Origin: Rhodothermia bacterium
GTDB lineage: Bacteria > Bacteroidota > Rhodothermia > Rhodothermales > JAAAOL01
Assembly (NCBI GenBank): GCA_030428385.1
Contig: JAUIDY010000006.1
Location: forward strand, 1 to 64,000
DNA: 64,000 nt
Reading direction: 5' to 3'
Of this stretch, positions 8,672 to 18,483 are shown piece by piece. The notes below the pieces were generated by a model, which was not told where the DNA came from, searched no databases, and saw nothing but the letters and a program-made list of their open reading frames with translations. Within the stretch, counting starts at the first letter, position 1; each line of letters starts with the position of its first letter. The position numbers and the translations under genes are program-made.

Positions 8672-10900
8672 TCAGGACACGGCCCGCAGGACCATTAGTT
8701 CGTGGGGATCGACCACCACTTCCTCGGCGGCACCATACGCATCCCGCGTCGTCACGCTCTCGAAATCGACCTTCCAATGCTGCGGGTCTCCCGCTTCCTT
8801 GATTGGCAAACGGACAGTAACCGGCAGATCGCCGGCATTTACCAGCAGCAGCAAGGTATCATCGTGAAGAGGCTGGCCATGGGCATCCATCCCTTCGATC
8901 CGATCGCCGCGAAGTAACAACCCAAACGCGTGTAAGGATGGCGCGCGCCAATCTTCCGAGTCCATCTCCCGACCTTCGGGATGCCACCATAACGCATCCC
9001 GAATGCCAGCGCTGTCTGCACGCCCCGTTAGGAAGTGGTGTCGCCGGAAGCTACGGTGCGCTTTCCGAAACGCAATAACATGCTTGACGAATGCGAGGAA
9101 CTCCTCGGCACGTTCATCCAGGTCCCAATCATACCAGCTAATGGTGTTGTCCTGGCAATAGGCGTTGTTGTTTCCGCATTGAGTCCGAGACAATTCGTCT
9201 CCCCCCAAGAGCATAGGAACCCCTTGCGATAGCATCAGCGTCGCAACCAGGCTACGCTTCAGGGCATCCCGTTTCGCGAGCACCCGAGGATCGTTTGTAG
9301 GCCCTTCTACTCCTCCATTGATGCTGTTATTCGCATTGTTTCCATCCCGGTTAAACTCCCCATTGGCATGGTTGTGCTTTTGTTCATAGGAGACCAGATC
9401 CTCCATGGTGAACCCGTCATGGGCCGTCACAAAATTGATTGATGCAAAGGGGCGGCGGCCCGACAGTTCGTATAAGTCGCTGGAACCTGCAACCCGCGTC
9501 GCAAACTCCCCCATCGTCCCCTCATCGCCCCGCCAGAACCGCCGTACGGCGTCGCGATACCGGCCATTCCACTCGGTCCATTGCCAGGGAAAGTTGCCCA
9601 CATGGTACCCTCCCGGACCGACATCCCACGGTTCGGCAATAAGCTTCACCTGACTCAACACGGGATCTTGCTGTATGACTTGGAAGAAGGCAGCTAACAT
9701 GTTTACGTCGTACAAATCCCGGGCAAGTGCCGACGCCAAATCAAAGCGAAAGCCATCCACATGCATTTCCGTGACCCAATAACGGAGGCTGTCCATGATG
9801 AGTTGAAGCACATACGGGTTGCCCGCATCTAGTGTATTGCCCGTACCCGTGTAGTCGATAAGAAAGCGGTGATTACTGGGGTTTTCTTTGTAATAGGCCC
9901 TGTTATCGATTCCTCGAAATGAAAGCGTTGGGCCCAGCCGATTGCTTTCCGCCGTGTGGTTGTAGACCACATCAATAATGACTTCGAGCCCGGCTCCATG
10001 GAGTGTCTTCACCATCTGCTTGAATTCTTTCACTGCCGATGTGGCCCCGTTGGTCGCATACTCTGGCTCCGGTGCGAAGAAAGACAGGGTGTTGTACCCC
10101 CAATAGTTGCGTAGCCCCTGTTGCACCAACCGCAGGTCGTGCACCTTGGCATGCACCGGCAACAACTGAACCGTTGTCACCCCCAGGTCGTGCAGATGCT
10201 CCAGAATCGGATGAGTCGCAAGGCCGAGATACATTCCTCGCAGCTTCCGAGGAACCTTGGGGTGTCGCTGGGTGATGCCTTTGACGTGGGTTTCGTAGAT
10301 AATGGTGTCTTCCCATGGGATATTTGGCGGATGATCCGCGCCCCAATCAAAGGCATTGTCCACGACGGCTCCCAATGGGGCGTACGGCGCACTATCCCGG
10401 GTGCTAAACGCAAGATCTTCCTCTGAGCGGCTTCCATCATAGCCCACCTTGCTTTTGTACCCAAACAGGCTTTCATCCCAGCGCAAGGGACGCCCAATGG
10501 CTTTGGCGTAGGGGTCGAGCAGTACCTTGTTTGGATTAAACCGGTGGCCCTGTTCCGGCTCATAGGGTCCATACACCCGATAGCCGTAAAGCTGTCCGGG
10601 CCGCACCTGAGAGAGATACCCGTGCCAGATCGGTCCCGTGCGTTCTGGCAAGCGAATGACCGCCGCTGCATGTTGAGGCGAGGAATCATCAAAAAGAAGC
10701 AGTTCTACCGCTTCTGCATGTTCACTGTAGAGGGCATAGTTTACGCCCCCGCCATCCCATGTGGCTCCCAATGGGTAGGGCTTTCCGGGCCATATTTTGT
10801 GGTGAGTCTTCGGAGCGGGGCGCGAACTACTTTTTTCGGTCAGGATTTTCACCATGCGCTTGGTTTCAGGCTCCTCTCGGGGGATGCCTCGGGAAATCAT
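8672..10900 (-). CDS. glgX: Glycogen debranching enzyme GlgX (GH13)
   Basis: 742 residues. It hydrolyses alpha-1,6 branches of glycogen or limit dextrin. An N-terminal CBM48 domain (about residues 38-150) starts with G[15 protein letters not shown][YF]-A-L-[YF]-S. The GH13 barrel holds D387 in D-G-F-R-F-D, E423 in A-E-P-W-D and D495 in T-A-H-D-G-F, the full catalytic triad. The first about 35 residues are polar and poorly conserved, so a start at 10855 (M-V-K-I-L) is possible. It diverges from glgE across 67 bp, which must hold both promoters. Confidence 0.93.
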   Translation of the reverse strand: MISRGIPREEPETKRMVKILTEKSSSRPAPKTHHKIWPGKPYPLGATWDGGGVNYALYSEHAEAVELLLFDDSSPQHAAAVIRLPERTGPIWHGYLSQVRPGQLYGYRVYGPYEPEQGHRFNPNKVLLDPYAKAIGRPLRWDESLFGYKSKVGYDGSRSEEDLAFSTRDSAPYAPLGAVVDNAFDWGADHPPNIPWEDTIIYETHVKGITQRHPKVPRKLRGMYLGLATHPILEHLHDLGVTTVQLLPVHAKVHDLRLVQQGLRNYWGYNTLSFFAPEPEYATNGATSAVKEFKQMVKTLHGAGLEVIIDVVYNHTAESNRLGPTLSFRGIDNRAYYKENPSNHRFLIDYTGTGNTLDAGNPYVLQLIMDSLRYWVTEMHVDGFRFDLASALARDLYDVNMLAAFFQVIQQDPVLSQVKLIAEPWDVGPGGYHVGNFPWQWTEWNGRYRDAVRRFWRGDEGTMGEFATRVAGSSDLYELSGRRPFASINFVTAHDGFTMEDLVSYEQKHNHANGEFNRDGNNANNSINGGVEGPTNDPRVLAKRDALKRSLVATLMLSQGVPMLLGGDELSRTQCGNNNAYCQDNTISWYDWDLDERAEEFLAFVKHVIAFRKAHRSFRRHHFLTGRADSAGIRDALWWHPEGREMDSEDWRAPSLHAFGLLLRGDRIEGMDAHGQPLHDDTLLLLVNAGDLPVTVRLPIKEAGDPQHWKVDFESVTTRDAYGAAEEVVVDPHELMVLRAVS

Positions 10901-10967
10901 TACTTAACAGGCCATCGGTCCAAAAGTACTATTTGTCACACGAGGTTCATGAACCTTCCATCCGAAG

Positions 10968-13070
10968 ATGCGGTTTAGGAATCCCGTCGTCTCGATACGA
11001 CCCTTTGTTCACCCAACCACGCCCATCCTCGTGAAAAAACCAGCACTGACGGCGACGAAGAATAAGAAACCACGCACACAATCGACATCCAAATCAACGA
11101 GAAAAAAAGACGTTGCGGGCGCTCCTGTTTCCGACATTCCGTCTTCCTTTTCTCGCATTGACATTGTCCGGGTCACCCCAAGCGTAGACAACGGTGCCTA
11201 CCCCATCAAGCGGTCGGTGCATGAACCCGTCGACGTACTGGCGGGGGTTATCTGCGACGGGCATGAACACCTGGGTGTGGAATTGGTCTGGGGACCTGTG
11301 GGCGGTGAAGAACACGTCACGCCTCTGAAGCTGCGGTACAACGACGAGTATTTGGGTGCCTTTACGCCCTCTACCCTCGAGCCCTATCAGTATCGCGTGC
11401 GGGCCTGGATTGACCGCTATACTACCTGGCAGGATATGTTTAAGCGGCGCGTAGACGGTGGGTCTGACAAGGCCGAGCTTCACACAGAACTACAAGACGG
11501 CGCATCGCTCCTGCGTGATGCCGCCGCCCAGGCTAGCGGGCGCGACCGTAAGCGTTTGGAGCAGGCAGCCACAGCGTTTGAAAAAGGCACCGTTAAGCGG
11601 GCATTGGATGAGTCGTTGCTGGCGCTCGCCCAACAGTACGATCCGCGACAAGGAGCCGTGGAAAGCAAACCGTATCCGGTATATGTAGACCCCGAGCTTG
11701 CGCGCTTTGGCGCATGGTATGAGTTCTTTCCCCGCTCGGCCCCCTCATCCCAACGCCATGCCACCCTCGATGACGCGGCGTCGCTGCTTCCTCGTATCAA
11801 AGAACTTGGCTTTGACATCGTTTATCTTCCCCCGATTCATCCGATTGGTACCGCCTTCCGAAAAGGGAAAGACAACAGCCCCACTGCCCAGCCCGGTGAG
11901 CCAGGCAGTCCCTGGGCCATCGGTAACACCGACGGAGGCCATAAGGCCGTCCATCAGGAACTGGGCGGAATGGATGCCTTCGAGCGCTTCGTTGCCAAAG
12001 CCACCACCTATGGACTCAAGGTAGCCCTCGACATAGCCTTCCAAACATCGCCCGACCACCCGTACGTAAAAGACCACCCCGAATGGTTTAAGCACCGCTC
12101 GGATGGGACCATTCGGTACGCAGAGAATCCGCCCAAGAAATACCAGGACGTGTATCCGTTCGATTTCGAAGGAGAGGAATGGCAAAGCTTGTGGGAAGAA
12201 CTGAGGAGCGTATTTCAGTTCTGGATGGATAAAGGCATCACGGTCTTTCGGGTGGACAACCCGCATACCAAACCACTCGCGTTCTGGGAGTGGTGCATCG
12301 GAACACTGCGCCAAGACCATCCCGAGCTTATCTTCCTCGCCGAGGCCTTTACCAAGCCGAAAACGATGTACCAGCTGGCAAAAATTGGCTTCAACAACTC
12401 GTACACCTACTTTGCCTGGCGCAACAGCAAACAGGAACTCACGGAATACGCCACGGAGCTTTTCCAAACCGGTGCCGTCGATTTTTACCGCCCCAATTTC
12501 TGGCCCAATACGCCCGACATCCTCACCGACTACCTGACGCATGGCGGACGCCCTGCGCATGTCATCCGGTTGGTGCTGGCTACCACCCTGTCTTCGGTGT
12601 ATGGCATCTATGGCCCCCCGTATGAACATGTATACAACCACCAGCACCCGAAACGCGAAGAATATGCGGACAACGAGAAATACGAAATACGGGCCTGGAA
12701 CTGGTACGACGACCATTCGCTGCAACCCCTGATGAAGCGTTTGAATCAAATCCGCAAAGGCAATCGCGCGCTTCAGTTTATGCACAACCTGCGGTTTCAC
12801 ACCATCGACAATCCGCAACTGATCGCCTACTCGAAGACGGCGGAAGACCATGTCATCCTATGTGTGGTCAACCTGGACCCCTACACGCATCAGTTCGGGT
12901 GGGTAGATCTTCCCCTTGCTGAGCTCGGCTTGCCGGGGGATCGGGGCTATGAGGTCTACGATATGCTGGGCGGCGAGCGGTATTCGTGGCACGGATCGCG
13001 CAACTTCGTTGCCCTCAACCCACACGTACTTCCGGCACATGTCTTCCGGATCGAACGTATGGCCTCCTAG
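10968..13070 (+). CDS. glgE: Alpha-1,4-glucan:maltose-1-phosphate maltosyltransferase GlgE
   Basis: 700 residues. GlgE extends alpha-1,4-glucan using maltose 1-phosphate as donor. After a basic, lysine-rich leader of about 60 residues the protein enters the GlgE N-domain (R-I-D-I-V-R-V-T-P-S-V-D-N-G-x-Y-P-I-K-R). Catalytic residues are nucleophile D430 (F-R-V-D-N-P-H-T-K-P) and acid/base E459 (F-L-A-E-A-F-T-K-P), 29 apart as in Streptomyces GlgE. Y-R-P-N-F-W-P-N-T-P-D-I-L is also typical. The leader is odd, and a GTG at 11031 could be an alternative start. Maltokinase follows after 14 bp, so donor synthesis and use are co-transcribed. No trehalose synthase gene is in view. Confidence 0.95.
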   Translation: MRFRNPVVSIRPFVHPTTPILVKKPALTATKNKKPRTQSTSKSTRKKDVAGAPVSDIPSSFSRIDIVRVTPSVDNGAYPIKRSVHEPVDVLAGVICDGHEHLGVELVWGPVGGEEHVTPLKLRYNDEYLGAFTPSTLEPYQYRVRAWIDRYTTWQDMFKRRVDGGSDKAELHTELQDGASLLRDAAAQASGRDRKRLEQAATAFEKGTVKRALDESLLALAQQYDPRQGAVESKPYPVYVDPELARFGAWYEFFPRSAPSSQRHATLDDAASLLPRIKELGFDIVYLPPIHPIGTAFRKGKDNSPTAQPGEPGSPWAIGNTDGGHKAVHQELGGMDAFERFVAKATTYGLKVALDIAFQTSPDHPYVKDHPEWFKHRSDGTIRYAENPPKKYQDVYPFDFEGEEWQSLWEELRSVFQFWMDKGITVFRVDNPHTKPLAFWEWCIGTLRQDHPELIFLAEAFTKPKTMYQLAKIGFNNSYTYFAWRNSKQELTEYATELFQTGAVDFYRPNFWPNTPDILTDYLTHGGRPAHVIRLVLATTLSSVYGIYGPPYEHVYNHQHPKREEYADNEKYEIRAWNWYDDHSLQPLMKRLNQIRKGNRALQFMHNLRFHTIDNPQLIAYSKTAEDHVILCVVNLDPYTHQFGWVDLPLAELGLPGDRGYEVYDMLGGERYSWHGSRNFVALNPHVLPAHVFRIERMAS

Positions 13071-13084
13071 CACCAATCTTGGGC

Positions 13085-14515
13085 ATGTCGCATTCGCCGC
13101 TTCCGACCCTGGACGCTCCCGCGGGGCTTCACTCGGTGCTCTTTTCACCAGAGCTACACGCCCTCCTGCCAGGCTACCTGCAGCGGCAGCGCTGGTTTGG
13201 AAACAAGACGCGGCCCATTTCTTCGCTGCGTCTGGTAGATGCCGTTCGCATTCCGGGTACCCAGCCCTTTTTTTTAGGGCTGGTGGCGGTAGACCAAGAT
13301 CATTATCTCCTTCTTCTTGCGTTTTCCCTCTTGGCCACGGCTCACCATGCCGCTGGTGGCATGGCGCACGTAGTCACGTCAGAAAGAACGTACCTGCTTC
13401 ATGATGCCACGCGGTTGCCGTCGTTTTGGGAGGCATTGGATCAGGTTTGGAAAGCCGGAACAACGCTTTCCTCGTCCACAGCCCATCTGGTATTTGAAGC
13501 GGCCCCTGTAACACAAGAGTCGTCTTCGGTCACGCCAGCGTTGCTTTCCGGCGAGCAAAGTAATTCCTCGGCCATCTTGCGTGGGCGTTTTTTTGCCAAA
13601 CTGTATCGCCGCCTGGAGGCAGGGCGCCATCCGGAGATTGAGGTGTTCCGGCATCTCACGGCAGCATCGTTTCCTTTTGCGCCTGCTCTCCGTGGCACCA
13701 TCTTTTTGCAACGTGGAGATCAATCGGTAGCGGTGGGGCTGCTCCAAGAGGCATTGGTTGATGGGGTCAATGGCTGGGCGTTCACCACACAGTTGCTTCA
13801 AACACCCTCAGCGACACATGAGGGCTTGTTAAATACGATGCAGGTACTTGGCGAAACCACTGCCCGCTTGCACAAAACCCTCTCCCAGGCCCACGCTGAC
13901 GACCTTCAACCCCAACCCTGCACTTCCCAAGACCTGCATGGGCTGAGCCAACGCATCACGACTCAATTAAACGCTACGCGGAGCTTACTGGCACAGGAGA
14001 CAGACACGTCCATTACTGATGCCGAGTGGCAAGCGGGTCTGCATCGATTGAAAGAACTCCGTCAATTGCCCCCGTCGGGCTTGCGTTTTCACGTGCACGG
14101 AGACTATCACCTTGGGCAGGTGCTCCAATCAGGCGGAACATGGTTTATTCTTGATTTCGAAGGTGAGCCAGACCGCCCCCTGGCTGAGCGGTGGCAGCAC
14201 GACTTGGCACTGCGCGACGTGGCCGGGATGGTGCGTTCGATAGAATATGCCGTGGCACACACCACCGGGTCTGATCAGTCTACTTGGTATCAGCAGGCCA
14301 TGCCGTTCACCCTAGCCTTTGTGCAGGGCTACTTCGATGCCGCACAAGAAGCCGCTTTCTTGCCTTCACCGGATACCCGTGAGGCACTGTTGTGGGCGTA
14401 CTTACTGGACAAGACGCTGTATGAAGTGCGCTATGAGTTGGGACACCGTCCCGATTGGGCCTGGATTCCCAAGACCGGTCTCGCCCGGCTCCTTCAAGAA
14501 TGTGCTGCGAATTGA
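13085..14515 (+). CDS. mak: Maltokinase (Mak/Pep2-like)
   Basis: 476 residues from ATG 13085; the frame is open further upstream, but that overlaps glgE. The enzyme phosphorylates maltose to maltose 1-phosphate, the GlgE donor. The N-terminal cap has L-x-x-Y-L-x-x-Q-R-W-F-G-N-K, typical of Mak. The kinase lobe has the catalytic-loop motif H-V-H-G-D-Y-H-L-G-Q and the metal-binding I-L-D-F-E-G-E-P, both characteristic of aminoglycoside-phosphotransferase-like maltokinases. In many genomes this domain is fused to trehalose synthase; here it stands alone directly behind glgE. It ends 4 bp before the convergent glmS stop. Confidence 0.88.
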   Translation: MSHSPLPTLDAPAGLHSVLFSPELHALLPGYLQRQRWFGNKTRPISSLRLVDAVRIPGTQPFFLGLVAVDQDHYLLLLAFSLLATAHHAAGGMAHVVTSERTYLLHDATRLPSFWEALDQVWKAGTTLSSSTAHLVFEAAPVTQESSSVTPALLSGEQSNSSAILRGRFFAKLYRRLEAGRHPEIEVFRHLTAASFPFAPALRGTIFLQRGDQSVAVGLLQEALVDGVNGWAFTTQLLQTPSATHEGLLNTMQVLGETTARLHKTLSQAHADDLQPQPCTSQDLHGLSQRITTQLNATRSLLAQETDTSITDAEWQAGLHRLKELRQLPPSGLRFHVHGDYHLGQVLQSGGTWFILDFEGEPDRPLAERWQHDLALRDVAGMVRSIEYAVAHTTGSDQSTWYQQAMPFTLAFVQGYFDAAQEAAFLPSPDTREALLWAYLLDKTLYEVRYELGHRPDWAWIPKTGLARLLQECAAN

Positions 14516-14519
14516 GGCC

Positions 14520-16355
14520 CTATTCTACCGTCACGCTTTTCGCCAGGTTACGCGGCTGATCCACATCGCACCCCCGCATCACGGCAATGTGATAGCTCAG
14601 CAGTTGTAGCGGAATGGCCGTCAGGAGCGGCGAGAGGAATTCTTCGGTCGCCGGGACACGAATGACATATTCACACAGCCGGTCCAGTTCGCCATTGCCT
14701 TCGTCGGTGATGGCGATGACGGAGCCTTTGCGGGCCACGACCTCTTCGATATTTGAGACTACCTTGTCGTAGGTGCGGTCTTTGGTAGCAATAAATACCA
14801 CCGGCATAAAGCGGTCGATAAGCGCGATGGGGCCATGCTTCATCTCCGCCGCGGGATAGCCCTCTGCGTGGATATAGCTGATCTCTTTGAGCTTCAACGC
14901 ACCTTCGAGGGCAACCGGGAAGTTGTAGCCACGCCCCAGGTACAGGAAGTTGCTCGCATAGCGATACACACTTGCCATTTGCTCGAATTCACGATCCAAG
15001 GCCAGCACCTGGCGCACCTTGTCGGGGATCATGCTGAGCGCGTGGAGTGCCTGGGTCATCTCCGCATCGCTGAGGGTACGTCCTTGCGCCAGCTTGAGCG
15101 CAATCATGGTAAGGACCGCTACCTGACATGTAAACGCCTTGGTAGAGGCCACACCGATTTCAGGCCCAGCGTGCAGGTACACCCCGGCGTCGGTCTCGCG
15201 TGCAATGGTAGAGCCGACCACATTGCAGATTCCCAACACCAACGCTCCCTTGCGCTTCGCTTCTCGAACGGCGGCGAGCGTATCCGCCGTCTCCCCGCTC
15301 TGCGATATCACGATCACCACGTCATTATCGTCGATGATGGGGTTGCGGTACCGGAACTCGCTGGCATACTCTACCTCTACGGGAATACGCGCATACTGCT
15401 CGATGAGATATTCCCCAACGAGCGCCGAATGCCAGGAAGTGCCGCAAGCCGCAAGGATGATGCGGCGGGCAGCTTGCAGCCGGTCCATCACATCAATCAG
15501 GCCACCCAACACAATCTGGTTCTCCTCGGAGCGGACACGTCCACGCATACAATTTTCAAGCGCCTCGGCCTGCTCCATAATCTCTTTGAGCATAAAGTGC
15601 TCGAAGCCCCCCTTTTCAATCTGCCCGAGGTCCCATTCCAACTCATGTACGGTTTTCTCCAGCCGCTCGTTGTCGATGGTTCGGACCTCGTATCCATTAC
15701 GACGAATCACGACCAGTTCGCCATCGTTCAGGTACACCACCTGGCGGGTATGTTCTACCAGCGGGGCGGCATCGGAGGCGATAAAATATTCCCCCTCGCC
15801 TACGCCCAGAATCAATGGGCTTCCCATGCGGGCGGCGATCAGTAAATCGGGGTCGCGGGACGAAACCACGGCAATCCCGTAGGTCCCGACCACCTGGGTC
15901 AGCGACTGCCGGACAGCCTCGGGCAGCGGCAGGGCTGTCTCCTTGCGCACGCTGTCGATAAGATGCACCAACGCTTCGGTGTCGGTTTCGGTGCGGAAAT
16001 AGTAGCCTTTTTCCTGTAGCCGCTTCCGAATCGCCCCGTAGTTTTCGATGATCCCATTGTGCACCAGGGCAAAATCCTCGGTCGCGTTGGTGTGGGGATG
16101 GGCGTTGGTGTCGTTCGGGAAGCCGTGTGTTGCCCAACGGGTGTGTCCAATCCCCAGGGTCCCCGGGAGGCTGGCCTCCTGAAAAGTAGAAGCCAACTCG
16201 CTGACTTTTCCTTTCTGCTTACGTACCCGCAACACCTCATCATCAACGATGGCTAGACCGGCGGAGTCGTACCCGCGATATTCAAGACGTTGTAACCCGG
16301 TAATAAGAAGGTTTCGGACGGGCTTTTCTCCGATATACCCAACAATGCCACACAT
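14520..16355 (-). CDS. glmS: Glutamine-fructose-6-phosphate aminotransferase (isomerizing)
   Basis: 611 residues, the normal GlmS length. It converts fructose 6-phosphate and glutamine to glucosamine 6-phosphate, the entry into UDP-GlcNAc for peptidoglycan and LPS. The sequence opens M-C-G-I-V-G-Y-I-G, exposing the catalytic Cys2 after Met removal, followed by L-x-x-L-E-Y-R-G-Y-D-S-A-G. Two SIS domains follow, with A-C-G-T-S-W-H-S and S-Q-S-G-E-T-A-D-T in the first. The C-terminus N-L-A-K-S-V-T-V-E is typical. It lies downstream of the DAHP synthase gene on the same strand. The 100 bp between them holds a hairpin, so it may be a separate transcript. No ribozyme-like leader was recognised. Confidence 0.97.
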   Translation of the reverse strand: MCGIVGYIGEKPVRNLLITGLQRLEYRGYDSAGLAIVDDEVLRVRKQKGKVSELASTFQEASLPGTLGIGHTRWATHGFPNDTNAHPHTNATEDFALVHNGIIENYGAIRKRLQEKGYYFRTETDTEALVHLIDSVRKETALPLPEAVRQSLTQVVGTYGIAVVSSRDPDLLIAARMGSPLILGVGEGEYFIASDAAPLVEHTRQVVYLNDGELVVIRRNGYEVRTIDNERLEKTVHELEWDLGQIEKGGFEHFMLKEIMEQAEALENCMRGRVRSEENQIVLGGLIDVMDRLQAARRIILAACGTSWHSALVGEYLIEQYARIPVEVEYASEFRYRNPIIDDNDVVIVISQSGETADTLAAVREAKRKGALVLGICNVVGSTIARETDAGVYLHAGPEIGVASTKAFTCQVAVLTMIALKLAQGRTLSDAEMTQALHALSMIPDKVRQVLALDREFEQMASVYRYASNFLYLGRGYNFPVALEGALKLKEISYIHAEGYPAAEMKHGPIALIDRFMPVVFIATKDRTYDKVVSNIEEVVARKGSVIAITDEGNGELDRLCEYVIRVPATEEFLSPLLTAIPLQLLSYHIAVMRGCDVDQPRNLAKSVTVE

Positions 16356-16404
16356 AAGCGATTGGCGTATGAAAAAAGAAGGGGGAGGTTAGGGCTGGTA
16401 CAAC

Positions 16405-16441
16405 AAAAGCTGAGCCAATATGCAAGGCATCGTCAGCTTTT
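16405..16441 (-). terminator. Possible intrinsic terminator between aroF and glmS
   Basis: A 9 bp perfect inverted repeat (AAAAGCTGA at 16405-16413, TCAGCTTTT at 16433-16441) with a 19-nt loop. Read on the minus strand it lies just after the DAHP synthase stop and ends in TTTTGTTG. It is weak because the loop is long and the U-run is partly inside the stem. It could also act for the other strand, where a longer T-run follows. Confidence 0.4.
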
Positions 16442-16455
16442 TTTAGACGACGGCC

Positions 16456-17490
16456 TCAGGACGCGGCGGCAGGCTCACGGATGGTCCGGTCTAACGCATG
16501 GGCGATCAGCCGAACCTGATGCATGAGTTCCGCGAATTGCTCCAGAAACAGCGACTGCGGGCCATCGCTGGCGGCGTTCGGCGGGTCAGGGTGTACCTCG
16601 ATCATCAGCCCGTCGGCCCCGGCTGCGACGGCGGCACGCGCCATGGGAATCACCTTGCCGCGAATACCTGTGCCATGACTCGGGTCGACGAAGATGGGCA
16701 GGTGGCTTTTTTTCTTCACCACGGGCACCGCCGAAAGATCGAGGGTATTGCGGGTATAGGTTTCAAACGTGCGGATTCCCCGTTCGCATAGGATAACATG
16801 TGGATTGCCTTGGCTCATCACATATTCAGCGGCCATGAGCCATTCTTCGATTGTGGCCGACGGTCCCCGCTTGAGGAACACGGGTTTGTCGCCGCGCCCT
16901 AGTTCTTTGAGCAGGTTAAAGTTCTGCATGTTGCGGGCCCCCACCTGGAACACATGGGTGTAGGAATCAATCAGGTCGATCTGTCCAATTTCCATCACCT
17001 CCGTGATCACGCGTAAGCCGTGTCGGTCAGCCGCCGCCCGCATGTAGCGCAACCCTTCTTCGCCCAGCCCCTGGAACGAGTAAGGCGACGAGCGGGGCTT
17101 AAAAGCGCCCCCGCGCAAGAACGTCGCCCCCTGTGTCGCCACAAAAGCCGCCGTCGCTTCCATTTGCTCCTCACTTTCCACCGAGCACGGCCCTGCCATC
17201 ACCAAGACCTCACTCCCCCCAACCGTCACGCCGTCAATATCAAACGTGGTGTTTTCGTGCTTCCAGGATCGGCTGGCGAACTTATACGGCTCGGTGACGC
17301 GGTAGACATCGGCCACGCTGTCCAGCACCTTGATCAGGCGGATGTCGAACTCCCGTTTGACGCCAACGGCACAAAGGACACTTTGCCCCACGCCGGTGGT
17401 GCGATGTACGCCAAATCCTTCGTCGTTCAAACGTTGGATAACGGCTTCAATTCGGGATTCGGGTGCCCCCGGCTCCATCACAACGACCAT
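16456..17490 (-). CDS. aroF: 3-deoxy-7-phosphoheptulonate synthase (DAHP synthase, type I-beta)
   Basis: 344 residues from ATG 17490 (M-V-V-V-M-E-P-G), which matches the start of the Thermotoga-type enzyme; an ORF extension to 17544 is not family-like. It condenses phosphoenolpyruvate and erythrose 4-phosphate in the first step of the shikimate pathway. The N-terminal about 70 residues form the ferredoxin-like regulatory domain. The barrel shows [32 protein letters not shown] and V-D-P-S-H-G-T-G. The regulatory domain suggests feedback inhibition by aromatic amino acids. The product pathway leads to chorismate, which also feeds the menaquinone operon elsewhere in this window. lptB lies 77 bp upstream on the same strand. 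Confidence 0.94.
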   Translation of the reverse strand: MVVVMEPGAPESRIEAVIQRLNDEGFGVHRTTGVGQSVLCAVGVKREFDIRLIKVLDSVADVYRVTEPYKFASRSWKHENTTFDIDGVTVGGSEVLVMAGPCSVESEEQMEATAAFVATQGATFLRGGAFKPRSSPYSFQGLGEEGLRYMRAAADRHGLRVITEVMEIGQIDLIDSYTHVFQVGARNMQNFNLLKELGRGDKPVFLKRGPSATIEEWLMAAEYVMSQGNPHVILCERGIRTFETYTRNTLDLSAVPVVKKKSHLPIFVDPSHGTGIRGKVIPMARAAVAAGADGLMIEVHPDPPNAASDGPQSLFLEQFAELMHQVRLIAHALDRTIREPAAAS

Positions 17491-17567
17491 GGTATCCTCA
17501 AATGGATGGTACAAGAGAAGGCCGCAAGATACGGCGGACGGCAAGCGATGTTCAAAAGCATTTGGCC

Positions 17568-18350
17568 CTATCGATACCGTTCCAGCGTGAACTTTTCGCC
17601 GAGGTAGCGTTTGCGCACAAAAGGATCGGCGGCCAGTTCTTCGGCAGTGCCATGCCGATAGATTTCGCCATCGATGAGCAGATAGGCCCGGTCTGTGATG
17701 GCGAGGGTCTCATGCACATTATGATCGGTAATGAGCACCCCCAGGCCACGGTCTTGCAAATCTGCCACGATGGCCTGGATGTCTTCGACGGCGATAGGAT
17801 CAACGCCAGCAAAAGGCTCATCGAGAAGGAAAAATTTGGGATCGGAGGCGAGCGCCCGGGCAATCTCCGTCCGCCGCCGTTCCCCTCCCGACAACATGTA
17901 CCCTTTCGAGCGACGCACTTTTTCCAGACCAAACTCTTCTATCAAGGCGTCCACTTTTCTCTGGCGTTCCGCTTTGCGGAGGGGTTGAAATTCGAGCACT
18001 GCGTGCAGGTTGTTCTCCACCGTCAGGTGCCGGAAAACCGATGCTTCCTGCGCCAGGTATCCAATCCCGCGTCGGGCACGGCGAAACATCGGCAGGTTGG
18101 TGATGTCTTCCGCTCCCATGTAAATGCGGCCGGTGTTGGGCCGCACCATGCCCACAATCATATAAAACGTCGTGGTTTTACCCGCTCCGTTGGGGCCCAG
18201 CAACCCTACTATTTCTCCCTGTCGCACTTCCAGGTTCACCCCCCGCACCACTTCTCGTTTTTTGTATCGCTTGCTCAGATCCTTGGCCTGTAAGGTGAGG
18301 ACCTCGTTGGCCTCCACAGTTCCAAGAGCTTCGGATGGAGGATCGGACAT
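17568..18350 (-). CDS. lptB: LPS export ABC transporter ATP-binding protein LptB
   Basis: 260 residues from ATG 18350 (M-S-D-P-P). The longer frame to 18419 adds an implausible leader. LptB is the cytoplasmic ATPase that drives LPS from the inner membrane through LptFG and LptC to the LptA bridge. Walker A is G-P-N-G-A-G-K-T-T, the signature is [15 protein letters not shown], and Walker B is [15 protein letters not shown], the LptB-specific form. The lptC and OstA-like partner genes are about 11 kb away at 27896-29982. It diverges from the sigma-factor gene across 133 bp. Confidence 0.95.
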   Translation of the reverse strand: MSDPPSEALGTVEANEVLTLQAKDLSKRYKKREVVRGVNLEVRQGEIVGLLGPNGAGKTTTFYMIVGMVRPNTGRIYMGAEDITNLPMFRRARRGIGYLAQEASVFRHLTVENNLHAVLEFQPLRKAERQRKVDALIEEFGLEKVRRSKGYMLSGGERRRTEIARALASDPKFFLLDEPFAGVDPIAVEDIQAIVADLQDRGLGVLITDHNVHETLAITDRAYLLIDGEIYRHGTAEELAADPFVRKRYLGEKFTLERYR

Positions 18351-18483
18351 CGCAAAAACAGGGATGGCGGAGGAGGAAGGAGGCCGGAACACAACCAAGG
18401 GCGCAACGGTCCCGGTCAAACGAAAGGGTTTAATTCCTTGATCCCTTGCTTATCTTCCGCCTTTATTTGGCGTTGGGCACTCA

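Noticed and set aside
11745-12851. Long open frame (368 codons) on the minus strand
   Set aside because: It is a shadow of glgE, which has its catalytic residues and normal length; the antisense product is not family-like.
14835-15845. Long open frame (336 codons) on the plus strand
   Set aside because: It is entirely antisense to glmS, whose protein is full length with all motifs; the antisense product has no recognisable motif.
16356-16455. glmS ribozyme/riboswitch in the glmS leader
   Set aside because: The 100 bp is too short for the glmS ribozyme fold together with the hairpin seen, and none of its conserved core was recognised.
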